From: an uncultured Lachnoanaerobaculum sp.
Lineage (GTDB): Bacteria > Bacillota > Clostridia > Lachnospirales > Lachnospiraceae
DNA: 59,706 nt
NCBI GenBank assembly: GCA_946999385.1
Contig: CAMQCZ010000011.1
Span: 1 to 59,706 of the forward strand
Direction of reading: 5' to 3'
The notes below the pieces were generated by a model. That model worked only from the letters and a program-made list of their open reading frames with translations. It ran no database searches and was not told the origin of the DNA. Shown piece after piece: positions 1 through 10,025 of the stretch; the first letter of the stretch is position 1, and each line of letters starts with the position of its first letter. The position numbers and the translations under genes are program-made.

Positions 1-3000
1 TATCCCAACCATTTTGTGTATAACCATCATCAGGCTTGATATTTGGATGTAATATATCAGATAGCTTTATGCCTAACCTTGGATTAACAAAATATTCAGT
101 TGTACCTTGCAAATTTCCATTAGTTCCTTTCTTAAATACTACCTTTACATAATCATTAGGTATAGTAGATTGATTGTTAGGATCTTTAGGAATTATATTT
201 TTTGTAGCTTCCTTAGTAGGCTTCCAAGCTTCAAGGCTATATCTAGCTTCTATATATGTTTTTTTATTAGTAAATTTGGCTTCAATAGAATTACCCTTAT
301 CCCAGCTCATTGTATCTGTTGTTTCAGGCTCAGTTTTTGTTACTATCCATTTAGTAAAGTTAAACTGATGCTTTGTATTATCAAGAGCTTCAATCATATT
401 TCCGACAGGCTCATCAACTGAAATTTTAACCGGAACATTTGGATTAACCTTAAAATGCTTATTAAATTTGCTTGCCTCATTCGCTTTGTCTGTAGTGTTT
501 ACATAGACATCGACATAGTCATCAGGAGCCTCCTCATTACCTTTTATAATTTCTATTGAATTAGGAGCTGATTTAAATTTAGCAACAAAAGTATGATCAG
601 ACTTTATTTTTTCATCAGCCGATAATAAATTTTTATCCCATTTATCAAAGGAAAAATATTTATTTCCTTTAGGCTGTGGTTGTAATATTTTTCCGAATTC
701 CAATCCGTCCGCTACATCATAATAAATTTCATTTACTTTGTTATTACTATCTTTATCATTAAAAAAGCCGTTAGCATCTGTTTTAAAGGTTATTCTGTGG
801 TAATTTTCCGGAGTTTTATCATTAGGATTTTTCCTCTGTATAACTCTCATATCTTTATAATAAAAGTTTACTTGATTAAATCCTTGTTCTTTATGTCCAT
901 TTATACCTATTAGAGAATTGTTTTCTTCATTTACATCAAAGAATAATTGTATTTGTGGTTCACTTATTAATTTATATCCAAGAAGCTTACTATAATTTAT
1001 TGCATCAAAGTTTCTATTACCATTTCTAATATTTTTAGTAAAAATTGTATCTTGATAAAATGGATTGCTTATTTCATTTAATTTTGAAGGATCATAATCT
1101 TCAGGAACCAATATATAATTTACCTTATAAGCTCTATAACGATAAGGTCTGTAATAAAAATGGAAGTGATTATCATAAGCCTCATTTTTTATATTTTCTT
1201 TGGCAATAAGGTTTTGGTAGTAGGAGTTTTCCCTACCTGTTTTGTCTTTATAATCTTTATAAGCAATTTTTGAAGGATTATTTTCATTAATTTCATCAAA
1301 TTCATTTTCATTTATAAGCATATAATCATCACCTTGGAATTGTCCATAAGAGGTAACATTAACACTTGCTCTTTGATTCTTTATAATTACTTCCTTTGTT
1401 TTATCTGTTTCTTCTTCATAATTTTTATTTAGTATATGATGTGTAGCTTTTATATCAACCAAAGCACTTTTAGTCCAAATAGCTTTTAGATGTATATCTG
1501 AAATAATTTCATTTCCAAAGGAATATAATCTTGGTACACCATATTTTTCTTTGTAAGCAGTATCAGCCTGAGCATCATCTGTAAGCAGCTCCCAGCCCAA
1601 AAATTCATATCCATCTCTTTTTGGAATATTGGTAGGTTTTTTAATATAAAGTCCATTATTAATTTTGAAGCTTCTTTTACCTTCAGTAGAAATTTCGTTA
1701 TCAAATATAGGCTTCTTATAAGTCCTATATCCTAGAGATGTATTTATGCTCTCATCATCATTATATGCTGCTATATCATCTGCATCTAAATTGAATTCAG
1801 CTTTGTTATCACTTGTGTCATTCGGATCAAAGCTTACATTAAAAATCTTATCAGGCTCTCCCCAAATTGCATATATAGTTAAGTCATAATCAGGCATTCT
1901 TGATTCTACAGCATCTAATTTACTTTTTAATTTTTCAATCTTATCCTTGAATGCAATTTTCTCACTATCATCTGCATCATCGTCCGGAATATTTTTATAA
2001 GCTTCTTCAATTTCTTGTTCAATCAGATCAGCCTTTTCATTTTCATCTTTAATTAGATGAAATCCTCTAGGATCTGTTGCCCATCCTCTGAAAATATAGT
2101 TGTCAGGTATATCTGCAGGTCTTTCAGGCTTTTGACTATCATCAAGATGTAATTTTCTCAAAGGCATATCATAGTATACATCACCATATACCTCTATATC
2201 TGCTCTTTGATTAGGATTTTTATTAAGTGAGAGCTTATATTTATTTCTAGTATAATTAGCTTCTATATATCCTACACTACCAATAGATTTACCATTGATG
2301 CTTCCGGTAGGGGAAATGAATAAAGGATTTTCGTCAGGATTTCTATCATCAATCTCCAGTGAATCCTTCATATCATCATAATCAGAAAATGTTTTGCGTG
2401 CTTGGCGTCCGTAATCTTCATATCCTTCTGCATCTTTATTAAATTTAAAGCCCGGTATAAGAGGTAATGGATATTTGTAATATTGACTATCGGTATCAGT
2501 TTTCCAATATGCTAAGCTTGGATCAAATTTTCCTTCAGGCTCTGTGGTATCATTTTCATCCTGAGGTAAGCTTTGTAGCTTAAATTCAACATAATAAAGC
2601 TGACTTTTTTCACTATAATCAAGACCTAAGGATATGGTTCTTTTTGGGAGGGCTTCTCCTGTTGATAGAGAAGTTTTTGTGATATTGAAATTAATAAAAT
2701 TTTCAAGCATCCAATATGGTGGTGTATCTCTGTAATCTCCATTTGGAATATTATTATGTAAATTTGGTAACCAACCTAGAGAAGTATTATTATATGGAAT
2801 AGCAGTTTTGGTTTCCAGTTGCTCCTTATATTCATCAGAATCTTCTTCCATATCCTCATCACCAATAGGCAATATCCATTCATCTTTAGGCCATCCTTTT
2901 AATTTTTCTCCATATTTAGCTGTGATTTTATACGGATTATTAATCTCAGGCGAAGAATCATATTGTCCTTTCCCGGGTATATCAATTTTTAATTCAATAC

Positions 3001-4408
3001 CATCATGTTTATAGGATTTTTCAAAAAGTATGGTATAAAGCTGTCTGTCATAATAAATATTATATGTAGTTTCACCGGTAGAATCCACCTTTTTTGTTTC
3101 TAAATTTTTGATTCCATTTCCTTTATTAATCAATACAGAGTTTTCCAATTTTGTTTTAGTATTATTTCTTACATAATATTTATCTAGTAGACTTTCTTTT
3201 CCTATGTCAGTACATTCCTTAGCTATCCCCGGAAATTTTATACCATTTGGAAGCATTTCATTAAGATTAGGCTGACTGTTTGTATCTGCATCCCTAACCT
3301 CCTTATATCCTACATAATCATAGCCGTCGGATTCAGGCTTTTGTGTCCAAAATTGAATAACATAGGAGGCCTTTGGATTTTCCTTCCAGTTAGCACTAAG
3401 ACTTATATTTTGTGCAGGCATGGCTTTAATGAATCCATTAGGATAATCTCCTTGTCTTATGACAGTTCCTTTGTTTATTATTTTTTTGGTACCGTTATCA
3501 TCTATAAATATATCCTGATCCAATTTCCAGCCGTCAAATGTTGCTCCTTTTTTGGTTGGAGGAGCGACTTCATACAAATCAGGAATAGTTTGTCCATAGT
3601 ATAAAGTCATATTTGGAACATATGATCCGCCATTTGAATCAAAATCAAGCTGAAATGTATTACGATTATAGTGATAAATCAGTTCTATATTATTAGAGCT
3701 TGGGATAGTAACACTAAGATCATTTTTTTCAGCTATAAAGCCACGAGCATATTTTTTTTCATCTTCTGCTGATAATTTAGGTATTACAAATTTTTCTCCG
3801 GTTCTGGCTGTATATTCTCTTATAAGTCCATTTTGCTCAAAGCCCTTTGGATCTTCATATTTATCCTTATCTTCAAGATTTTGAAATTTATATCTAACCC
3901 TTATATTAGATTCCTTTGGCATATAATTAAAGCTTGTTTGTCCAAAATGAGAATATCCTTTTACAAAATCAGCATTTTGCACTATATCGTCATAGGTAAC
4001 CATATATGAAGTCTGAGCATCAGGCTTATCATATCCTGTAAGTGTAGGAAGAGTAAAGGTTTTATTTACTTTAAGCTTATCATCAGGAGTAGCATTTGCT
4101 CCGACAGTTGCTATATATGGCTGATAGGCTATCTTATAATTTTCATGCGAGCTTTCATCCTTTAGAGGAATCTTAAAATCCCATCTATATGTATATAGTT
4201 CAGGATAATCAGGCTGATTTAAGTCTGCATTGCTATTTATTTCTATAGGTTTTTCAACATTTAATTTATTAATATCATATTCCTGATTTATTTCCTCAGT
4301 ATTGTTGTTTAACAAAGCTGTATTGCCGGTAGCGGCAAAGGCAGGGGAAATATTAGAGCTTATCATCATTATTGACAATAATAATGATAAATTTCTTTTT
4401 AATTTCAT
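1..4408 (-). CDS. Giant secreted surface protein with InlB-type B-repeats (5' part only)
   Basis: The reading frame is open from an ATG at 4408, preceded by AAAGGAGAG, to the window edge. That gives 1469 codons, and the C-terminus, where a cell-wall anchor would be expected, lies outside. Residues 1-25 form a signal peptide (basic start, hydrophobic core, cleavage after SPAFA). The rest is a string of beta-rich modules ending in an aromatic GW or KW motif: FDGW near 293, FRGW near 773, FLGW near 937, FDKW near 1256, FTKW near 1354 and QNGW at the edge. The module near 255-300, with the motif DFDSNGG, looks like a Listeria/Bacteroides (InlB B) repeat. The others are more divergent. Such proteins are usually adhesins or host-interaction proteins of Gram-positive bacteria; the ligand cannot be told from sequence. 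Codon use matches the AT-rich chromosome, so recent transfer is not indicated. I am sure of the signal peptide and repeats, not of the function. Confidence 0.85.
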   Translation of the reverse strand, partial: MKLKRNLSLLLSIMMISSNISPAFAATGNTALLNNNTEEINQEYDINKLNVEKPIEINSNADLNQPDYPELYTYRWDFKIPLKDESSHENYKIAYQPYIATVGANATPDDKLKVNKTFTLPTLTGYDKPDAQTSYMVTYDDIVQNADFVKGYSHFGQTSFNYMPKESNIRVRYKFQNLEDKDKYEDPKGFEQNGLIREYTARTGEKFVIPKLSAEDEKKYARGFIAEKNDLSVTIPSSNNIELIYHYNRNTFQLDFDSNGGSYVPNMTLYYGQTIPDLYEVAPPTKKGATFDGWKLDQDIFIDDNGTKKIINKGTVIRQGDYPNGFIKAMPAQNISLSANWKENPKASYVIQFWTQKPESDGYDYVGYKEVRDADTNSQPNLNEMLPNGIKFPGIAKECTDIGKESLLDKYYVRNNTKTKLENSVLINKGNGIKNLETKKVDSTGETTYNIYYDRQLYTILFEKSYKHDGIELKIDIPGKGQYDSSPEINNPYKITAKYGEKLKGWPKDEWILPIGDEDMEEDSDEYKEQLETKTAIPYNNTSLGWLPNLHNNIPNGDYRDTPPYWMLENFINFNITKTSLSTGEALPKRTISLGLDYSEKSQLYYVEFKLQSLPQDENDTTEPEGKFDPSLAYWKTDTDSQYYKYPLPLIPGFKFNKDAEGYEDYGRQARKTFSDYDDMKDSLEIDDRNPDENPLFISPTGSINGKSIGSVGYIEANYTRNKYKLSLNKNPNQRADIEVYGDVYYDMPLRKLHLDDSQKPERPADIPDNYIFRGWATDPRGFHLIKDENEKADLIEQEIEEAYKNIPDDDADDSEKIAFKDKIEKLKSKLDAVESRMPDYDLTIYAIWGEPDKIFNVSFDPNDTSDNKAEFNLDADDIAAYNDDESINTSLGYRTYKKPIFDNEISTEGKRSFKINNGLYIKKPTNIPKRDGYEFLGWELLTDDAQADTAYKEKYGVPRLYSFGNEIISDIHLKAIWTKSALVDIKATHHILNKNYEEETDKTKEVIIKNQRASVNVTSYGQFQGDDYMLINENEFDEINENNPSKIAYKDYKDKTGRENSYYQNLIAKENIKNEAYDNHFHFYYRPYRYRAYKVNYILVPEDYDPSKLNEISNPFYQDTIFTKNIRNGNRNFDAINYSKLLGYKLISEPQIQLFFDVNEENNSLIGINGHKEQGFNQVNFYYKDMRVIQRKNPNDKTPENYHRITFKTDANGFFNDKDSNNKVNEIYYDVADGLEFGKILQPQPKGNKYFSFDKWDKNLLSADEKIKSDHTFVAKFKSAPNSIEIIKGNEEAPDDYVDVYVNTTDKANEASKFNKHFKVNPNVPVKISVDEPVGNMIEALDNTKHQFNFTKWIVTKTEPETTDTMSWDKGNSIEAKFTNKKTYIEARYSLEAWKPTKEATKNIIPKDPNNQSTIPNDYVKVVFKKGTNGNLQGTTEYFVNPRLGIKLSDILHPNIKPDDGYTQNGWD

Positions 4409-4501
4409 TTGTAGATCTCTCCTTTTATAAGTAATGTAAATAGTATGAATTACTATATCATACTGTATTATGCTACATAGTATACAATATATTGATGTAA
4501 A

Positions 4502-4538
4502 TTAAAAGCTGATATCGTGAACATATCCGATAATCAGC
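4502..4538 (-). terminator. Rho-independent terminator after nifS
   Basis: On the minus strand, GCTGATTATCG and CGATATCAGC form a stem with small bulges, followed by TTTTAATTT. It lies downstream of the nifS stop and before the start of the surface protein gene, so it would separate the two transcripts. The rest of 4409-4666 is AT-rich and contains only promoter-like ATACTA/TAGTAT motifs for the surface gene. Confidence 0.6.
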
Positions 4539-4666
4539 ATTCTTATGGCATTCTTAATCTATAATTTATATTTTTTTAAGATATATTATTTAATATAAAA
4601 ATATATTTATATTTGAGTATACATTATTGAGGTGATTATTTAATGTAAAGTAAATAAGTAAAATTA

Positions 4667-5848
4667 CTATTTTTTTATGTAAGTCATATATTCAGGAGAT
4701 AATGTTCTAAGTCGTTCTATTATAAATTTTAATTTTTCTATAAATATATCAAGCTCATCCTTGGTATTATACTTACTTAAAGAGATACGCAAGGAGCTGC
4801 GGGCTTTTTCATTATCCAGTCCGATTGCAAGTAAAACATGGCTTGGTTCAAGAGAGCCGGAGCTACAGGCAGAGCCGCTTGAAGCACAGATTCCATAGTT
4901 ATCAAGCATAAGCAAAAGACTTTCGCCATCAATGAAATCAAAAGAAATATTAATATTATTTGACAATCTTTTTGTAAGGCTGCCATTTATATGCGAAAAC
5001 GAAATCTCTTTTAATATTTTATTAATTAAATAATCTCTTAGAGAGGATATATACATATCATTTTTTTCCATTTCACTATGAGCAATCATAGCAGCCTTTG
5101 CCATCCCAACTATGGCTGCTACATTTTCAGTCCCTGCACGTCTTTTACGTTCCTGAGCACCTCCATGTAAAAAAGAATGTATTTTCACCCCACTTCTGAT
5201 ATATAAAAATCCTATTCCCTTTGGGCCATGAAATTTATGAGCACTGGCACTTAGCATATCTATATTTAAGTCATCAACATTTATAGGCATATGACAATAT
5301 GCTTGAACAGCATCGGTGTGAAATAAAATATTATGCTCCTTTGCAATAGTGCCTATCTCCTTAATAGGCTCTATAGTACCAATTTCATTATTTGCCGACA
5401 TAATACTTATAAGTATTGTATCAGGTCTTATATTATTTAAAACATCCTCAGGATTTATAAGCCCATTACTGTCAACATCCAAATAGCTTATTTCAAATCC
5501 TTCCTTTGATAAATATTCAAGTGTTTTTAGAATAGCATGATGCTCTATTTTACTACTGATAATATGCTTTCCTTTACTTTCCAAAAGCTTGGCACCTGCT
5601 TTTAGTGCCCAATTATCAGCTTCTGTACCTCCTGAAGTAAAGTAAATTTCATTGGACTTTGCACCTATACTTTTTGCTATGATCTCTCTTGCATCATCCT
5701 GAGCCTTTTTACTTTTTTGTGAAAAAGTATATATAGAAGAAGAGTTGCCGTAGTAATCAGAAAAATAAGGTAACATAGCATTTAGAACCTGATCATCAAT
5801 TTTAGTAGTAGCGGCATTATCCAGATATATAAATTTGTCGTTTGACAT
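4667..5848 (-). CDS. nifS: Cysteine desulfurase, NifS/IscS type
   Basis: A pyridoxal-phosphate enzyme of 393 aa that takes sulfur from cysteine as an enzyme-bound persulfide. The PLP lysine is in SAHKFHGPKG (K205), with the cofactor-stacking histidine in EHHAIL (H104) and D179 in HTDAVQA. The catalytic cysteine is C328 in GSACSSGSLEPSH, on the long loop typical of group I (IscS/NifS) desulfurases. The length is normal for the family. The start is ATG 5848 with GAGGAAAG upstream. It is divergent from mnmA across 129 bp, which suggests that it supplies sulfur to MnmA for tRNA 2-thiouridine, as YrvO does in Bacillus. No iscU-like scaffold gene is adjacent, so a role in Fe-S assembly is possible but unsupported here. 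Confidence 0.93.
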   Translation of the reverse strand: MSNDKFIYLDNAATTKIDDQVLNAMLPYFSDYYGNSSSIYTFSQKSKKAQDDAREIIAKSIGAKSNEIYFTSGGTEADNWALKAGAKLLESKGKHIISSKIEHHAILKTLEYLSKEGFEISYLDVDSNGLINPEDVLNNIRPDTILISIMSANNEIGTIEPIKEIGTIAKEHNILFHTDAVQAYCHMPINVDDLNIDMLSASAHKFHGPKGIGFLYIRSGVKIHSFLHGGAQERKRRAGTENVAAIVGMAKAAMIAHSEMEKNDMYISSLRDYLINKILKEISFSHINGSLTKRLSNNINISFDFIDGESLLLMLDNYGICASSGSACSSGSLEPSHVLLAIGLDNEKARSSLRISLSKYNTKDELDIFIEKLKFIIERLRTLSPEYMTYIKK

Positions 5849-5977
5849 AAGCTTTCCTCACTTTTATAAAAAATATATTTATGCTATCATAATAAAAAAA
5901 TAGTATATATAGATTTTATACTATTATATTATGAAAGCAAGACTTATTTTATATTTATATATAGAGAAAGGTTTAAT
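5849..5977. promoter_or_regulatory. Divergent nifS/mnmA promoter region
   Basis: This 129-bp AT-rich gap lies between divergent start codons. It contains an inverted repeat with 8-bp arms ATAGTATA (5900-5907) and TATACTAT (5917-5924). The arms resemble -10 elements facing opposite ways, so they may simply be overlapping divergent promoters. No other structure is seen. Confidence 0.4.
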
Positions 5978-7078
5978 ATGGATAAGAAAAAAGTAGTTGT
6001 AGGTATGTCAGGCGGAGTAGACTCAAGTGTTGCCGCATATCTGTTGAAAAAAGCCGGTTATGATGTTATAGGTGTAACTATGAAAATATGGCAGGATGAG
6101 GATGAAGAGCATATTCAAGAAAATGGTGGCTGCTGTGGACTTAGTGCTGTTGATGATGCAAGAAGAGTGGCACAAGCTTTAGATATACCATATTATGTTA
6201 TGAATTTTAAAAATGAATTTAAAAATAAGGTTATAGATTATTTTATGGATGAATATTTAAAAGGAAGAACACCAAATCCTTGTATAGCTTGTAATAGGTA
6301 TGTAAAGTGGGAGAGCTTGCTTTACAGAAGCATGGCAATCGGAGCTGATTATATCGCAACAGGACATTATGCTAAAATAGTAAAATTAGAAAATGGAAGA
6401 TATGCACTAAAGCTTTCAAAAACCGAAAAAAAGGATCAGACCTATGCTTTATATAATTTGACACAGGATCAATTAAAAAGGACACTTATGCCTGTTGGAG
6501 ATTATGATAAAGATGAGATAAGAAAAATTGCCGCTAATATTAATGCAAGAATAGCAAAAAAGCCTGACAGTCAAGAAATTTGCTTTATACCTGATCATGA
6601 TCATGCAAAATTTATTGAAAAAGAAACCGGCTTGAAATTTAATGAGGGGAATTTTATAAGCCCTGATGGTAAGATTTTAGGTCGACACAAAGGTATAGCC
6701 AGATATACTATAGGTCAGAGAAAAGGACTTGGTATTTCTCTAGGTTATCCTATTTTTATAAGTGAAATAAGAGTGGATACAAATGAGGTTGTAATAGGTA
6801 GAGAAGAGGATGTATTTGGATATGCACTTATAGCAGATAAGCTTAATTATATGGCAATAGAAGGTATAAAGGATAATGAGATTTTAGAGGCCTTTGCTAA
6901 AATAAGATATTCACATAAGGCTCAAAAATGTTTGATAAAAAAGCTTGATGAGGATAAAATAAAGGTAGTATTTGAGGATAAGGTTAGAGCTATAACACCG
7001 GGACAGGCAGTTGTTTTTTATGATAAAAACGGATATGTCCTTGGTGGTGCAAGCATAATAAAAAAAGTTGATATATAA
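5978..7078 (+). CDS. mnmA: tRNA-specific 2-thiouridylase MnmA
   Basis: The 366-aa enzyme activates U34 of Lys, Glu and Gln tRNAs with ATP and replaces the 2-oxygen by sulfur. The ATP-binding PP-loop is GMSGGVDSS at residues 9-17. The TPNPCIACNRYVK motif carries catalytic C102, and the partner cysteine is C202 in SQEICFIPD. The C-terminal third is the usual beta-barrel domain. The start is ATG 5978 with AGAAAGG upstream. It sits between two cysteine desulfurase genes, the likely sulfur donors, and is separated by 35 bp from the second, with which it is probably co-transcribed. Confidence 0.95.
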   Translation: MDKKKVVVGMSGGVDSSVAAYLLKKAGYDVIGVTMKIWQDEDEEHIQENGGCCGLSAVDDARRVAQALDIPYYVMNFKNEFKNKVIDYFMDEYLKGRTPNPCIACNRYVKWESLLYRSMAIGADYIATGHYAKIVKLENGRYALKLSKTEKKDQTYALYNLTQDQLKRTLMPVGDYDKDEIRKIAANINARIAKKPDSQEICFIPDHDHAKFIEKETGLKFNEGNFISPDGKILGRHKGIARYTIGQRKGLGISLGYPIFISEIRVDTNEVVIGREEDVFGYALIADKLNYMAIEGIKDNEILEAFAKIRYSHKAQKCLIKKLDEDKIKVVFEDKVRAITPGQAVVFYDKNGYVLGGASIIKKVDI

Positions 7079-7113
7079 AATGTTAAAATAAATTTATAAG
7101 GGGATTTAATAAA

Positions 7114-8259
7114 ATGATATATTTTGATAATGCCGCAACCTCTCAAAAAAAGCCGGAGTGTGTGATAGATGCCGTTATTTTTGCTATGAAAAATATGGGG
7201 AATGCTTCAAGGGGTACAAATAGTGCTTCACTTGATGCCTCAAGATGCTTGTATGATACCAGAAAAAAATTGGCTGATTTATTCAATGTAAAAGATTGTA
7301 ATAATATAGCCTTTACATATAATTCTACTGAAGCATTAAATATGGCGATAAAAGGCATAGCTAAAAAAGGCTGCCATATAATAAGCACGATTTTAGAGCA
7401 TAATTCAGTTTTGCGTCCCTTATATGAGCTTGAAAAATTGCCATGTGAAATTAGTTTTGTAGGTGCTGACGAGTCGGGAAATCCTATCTATTCCGATTTT
7501 GAAAATTTGATTAAAAAGGAAACTATAGCTATTGTATGCACTCATATATCCAATCTTACCGGTAATGTAGTGAATATAGAAAAAATAGGAAGGCTATGTA
7601 AGAAGCATAACATACTTTTTATTGTAGATGCTTCTCAGAGTGCCGGTGTCTTTGATATTGATGTAGAAAAAATGAACATAGATATTCTTTGTTTTACCGG
7701 ACATAAGTCTTTGCTTGGTCCACAAGGAGTCGGCGGTATTTATGTAAGTCCAAAGGTTGATATAAAGGTATATAAAAGTGGCGGAACAGGTGTTAATACT
7801 TTTGATAAAGAACAACCGAATTATATGCCTACCAAGTTGGAAGCCGGAACCCTGAATATTCATGGTATTGCAGGCTTAAATGCCTCTCTTTCTTATATAA
7901 GTGATTATGGTATTGAAAATATCAGAAAAAAAGAAAATGATAATATGTTATATTTTTATGAGAATATAAAAGATATAGCTAAGGTTAAAATTTATGGTGA
8001 TTTTAGCAATAAAGAAAGGGGAGCAATAGTTTCTATAAATATAGGTGATATTCCATCTGCTGAGGTTGCTGATATATTATTAAATGATTATGGAATAAAT
8101 ATAAGGAGTGGAGGACATTGTGCCCCTCTTATGCACAAGCATTTTCAAACACAAATACAGGGGATGGTAAGATTTAGTTTTTCGCATTTTAATACTAAAC
8201 AGGAAATAGCCACTGCTATAAGTTCTATAAAGGATATTGCTTATAGCTACTATAAGTAA
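7114..8259 (+). CDS. Class V aminotransferase / cysteine desulfurase family protein
   Basis: A 381-aa fold-type I PLP enzyme of the cysteine desulfurase superfamily. PLP lysine K198 is in FTGHKSLLGPQG, D172 is in VDASQSAG and H97 is in EHNSV. A cysteine at 336 in RSGGHCAP aligns with the short-loop catalytic cysteine of SufS/CsdA-type (group II) enzymes. It resembles the Clostridia branch annotated as cysteine desulfurase family (TIGR01977), whose substrate is not settled. It follows mnmA by 35 bp with AAGGGG before the ATG. It could be a second sulfur donor for thiolation or a selenium/sulfur-handling enzyme; the sequence does not decide. Confidence 0.82.
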   Translation: MIYFDNAATSQKKPECVIDAVIFAMKNMGNASRGTNSASLDASRCLYDTRKKLADLFNVKDCNNIAFTYNSTEALNMAIKGIAKKGCHIISTILEHNSVLRPLYELEKLPCEISFVGADESGNPIYSDFENLIKKETIAIVCTHISNLTGNVVNIEKIGRLCKKHNILFIVDASQSAGVFDIDVEKMNIDILCFTGHKSLLGPQGVGGIYVSPKVDIKVYKSGGTGVNTFDKEQPNYMPTKLEAGTLNIHGIAGLNASLSYISDYGIENIRKKENDNMLYFYENIKDIAKVKIYGDFSNKERGAIVSINIGDIPSAEVADILLNDYGINIRSGGHCAPLMHKHFQTQIQGMVRFSFSHFNTKQEIATAISSIKDIAYSYYK

Positions 8260-8280
8260 GCTTTTAAGCTTTGATTATTC

Positions 8281-8309
8281 TTGTTTAATATTTTAAAATA
8301 ATATATAAT
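8281..8309 (+). promoter_or_regulatory. Promoter of the nusB-recN-glgA operon
   Basis: TTGTTT (8281-8286), a 17-bp spacer and TATAAT (8304-8309) form a good sigma-A promoter 31 bp before the nusB start. No comparable promoter is obvious in the short gaps of the operon that follows. Confidence 0.6.
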
Positions 8310-8339
8310 AATTTTATATATATAATTGAAAGGTAGAAG

Positions 8340-8777
8340 ATGAATAGAGTATTATTTAGGGAGCATTGTTTTAAAATATTATTTGCTATGGATTTTTATA
8401 TTGATGAACAAAAGGAAGAACAAATTGCTTTATATTTTGAACAAGCAAGTGAAGAAGAACTTGACGGCAAAGAAAAATATTTGCATAGAGTAGAGCTTGA
8501 TGATAGTGATAAAGAGGAAATAAAACAAAGGATTGAGCTTTATTTAGAAAAAGAGAAAATAATAGATAATATACTTGAAAAGGCTATAGACGGATGGGAT
8601 TTTGCCAGACTTGCGAGAGTTGAAAAGGCTATACTTCGTTTAGCATATTTTGAAATGAAATATGTTGACGGTATAGATCAGAGTATAGCTATAAATGAAG
8701 CTGTTTCTCTTTCAAAAAAATTTGGCAATGATGAAAGCTATGCTTTTGTAAATGCTATTTTATCTAAATTGGTATAA
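8340..8777 (+). CDS. nusB: Transcription antitermination factor NusB
   Basis: A 145-aa all-helical RNA-binding protein that, with S10 (NusE), binds boxA of rRNA transcripts and supports antitermination. The N-terminus (FREHCFKILFAMDF) and the C-terminal block with AINEAVSLSKKFG and a final FVNAIL segment are NusB signatures. The charged middle part is longer in acidic residues than usual, but total length is normal. The ATG at 8340 has GAAAGGTAGAAG upstream. It heads a tightly packed operon; xseA begins 2 bp after its stop. Confidence 0.93.
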   Translation: MNRVLFREHCFKILFAMDFYIDEQKEEQIALYFEQASEEELDGKEKYLHRVELDDSDKEEIKQRIELYLEKEKIIDNILEKAIDGWDFARLARVEKAILRLAYFEMKYVDGIDQSIAINEAVSLSKKFGNDESYAFVNAILSKLV

Positions 8778-8779
8778 AT

Positions 8780-10006
8780 ATGGCAAAGATATATTCTGTA
8801 ACTAAGGTAAATGCTTATATCAAAAATATGTTTATGACGGATTTTGCTTTGTCTAATATAAGTATTGAGGGTGAGGTTAGTAATTGCAAATATCATACTA
8901 GAGGGCATATATATTTTACACTGAAGGATGAGGCTTCACAAATTTCTTGTATTATGTTTGCAGGAAAAACAAGTACAGGCTTGAAATCACAAATAAAAGA
9001 CGGTATGAAGGTTGTAGTAACAGGAAGTGTTGAAGCTTATGAAAAAGGCGGTACATATCAGATATATGCAAATATTATTGAAGAAGCAGGAATAGGTGAT
9101 TTATATCAGAAATATTTAGCTTTAAAAAATAAATTGGAAAAAGAAGGGCTTTTTGACAAACAATTTAAAAAGACTAAGCCTGAATTTGCAACAAGGATAG
9201 GAATAGTAACTTCACAAACCGGTGCCGCAATACAAGATATAATAAATGTAAGTAAAAGAAGAAATCCATATGTTGAATTGATTTTATATCCTGCCTTGGT
9301 ACAAGGTGATAATGCATATTTGAGTATAATAAAGGGTATAAAATATTTGGATGAATTAGCTCTTGATATAATTATAATTGGTAGAGGCGGTGGAAGTATA
9401 GAAGATCTGTGGGCATTCAATGAGGAAGCACTTGCCAAAGCTATATTTGAAGCAAAAACATTTATAATAAGTGCTGTAGGACATGAAACAGACTTTACAA
9501 TATCAGATTTTACGGCAGATTTGAGAGCTGCCACACCAAGTCAAGCGGCAGAAATTGCCAACTTTGATTACTACAATTTTATAAAAACCATCTCAGATTT
9601 TGATATAAGATTTAAAAATTCGTTAAAATCAAAAATAGAAATTTCAAAAAGAAGAGTAAGTACATATCAATATAAGCTCAGCCTTTATTCACCTTCAAAA
9701 AGGTTAAATCAATATAGGACTTATTTAAATGAAATTTCAACTAAATTTGAAAAAAGAATGTATATTAAATTAAATAATATCAAGTCATATTTTACTATAT
9801 TGGTAAATAAGCTTGAAGCATTATCACCTTTAAAGCAAATTAGTAGTGGTTATGCTTATATTTCAAATAGTGATAATAAAAGAATAAGCAAAGCTCAAAT
9901 GTTGGAAGAAAAAGAAATATTGAATATTCAATTTTTCGATGGTAAAGCACAAGCACAGGTCTTAAAGATTGAATATGATAAAGAAAAAATTGTTGATAAA
10001 TTATAG
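8780..10006 (+). CDS. xseA: Exodeoxyribonuclease VII large subunit
   Basis: The 408-aa catalytic subunit of exonuclease VII degrades single-stranded DNA from both ends to oligonucleotides and acts in mismatch and damage repair. The N-terminal OB-fold spans about residues 8-100 (GEVSNCKYHTRGHIYFTLKD). The catalytic core has the GIVTSQTGAAIQDI, GRGGGSIEDLWAFN and AVGHETDFTISDF motifs, followed by a coiled-coil C-terminal region that binds XseB. The length is slightly below the usual 440-450 aa through a shorter coiled coil. It is coupled to nusB by a 2-bp gap. Confidence 0.95.
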   Translation: MAKIYSVTKVNAYIKNMFMTDFALSNISIEGEVSNCKYHTRGHIYFTLKDEASQISCIMFAGKTSTGLKSQIKDGMKVVVTGSVEAYEKGGTYQIYANIIEEAGIGDLYQKYLALKNKLEKEGLFDKQFKKTKPEFATRIGIVTSQTGAAIQDIINVSKRRNPYVELILYPALVQGDNAYLSIIKGIKYLDELALDIIIIGRGGGSIEDLWAFNEEALAKAIFEAKTFIISAVGHETDFTISDFTADLRAATPSQAAEIANFDYYNFIKTISDFDIRFKNSLKSKIEISKRRVSTYQYKLSLYSPSKRLNQYRTYLNEISTKFEKRMYIKLNNIKSYFTILVNKLEALSPLKQISSGYAYISNSDNKRISKAQMLEEKEILNIQFFDGKAQAQVLKIEYDKEKIVDKL

Positions 10007-10025
10007 ATAGGAAAAAAAGAAAAAT

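Noticed and set aside
107..3604. Plus-strand open frames of 60-100 codons opposite the surface protein gene
   Set aside because: They are antisense to a continuous 1469-codon frame with signal peptide and repeats, and they lack ribosome sites.
5900..5924. ATAGTATA/TATACTAT inverted repeat as a regulator binding site
   Set aside because: In this AT-rich gap it is equally well explained by two opposing -10 elements; a similar motif before the surface gene points the same way.
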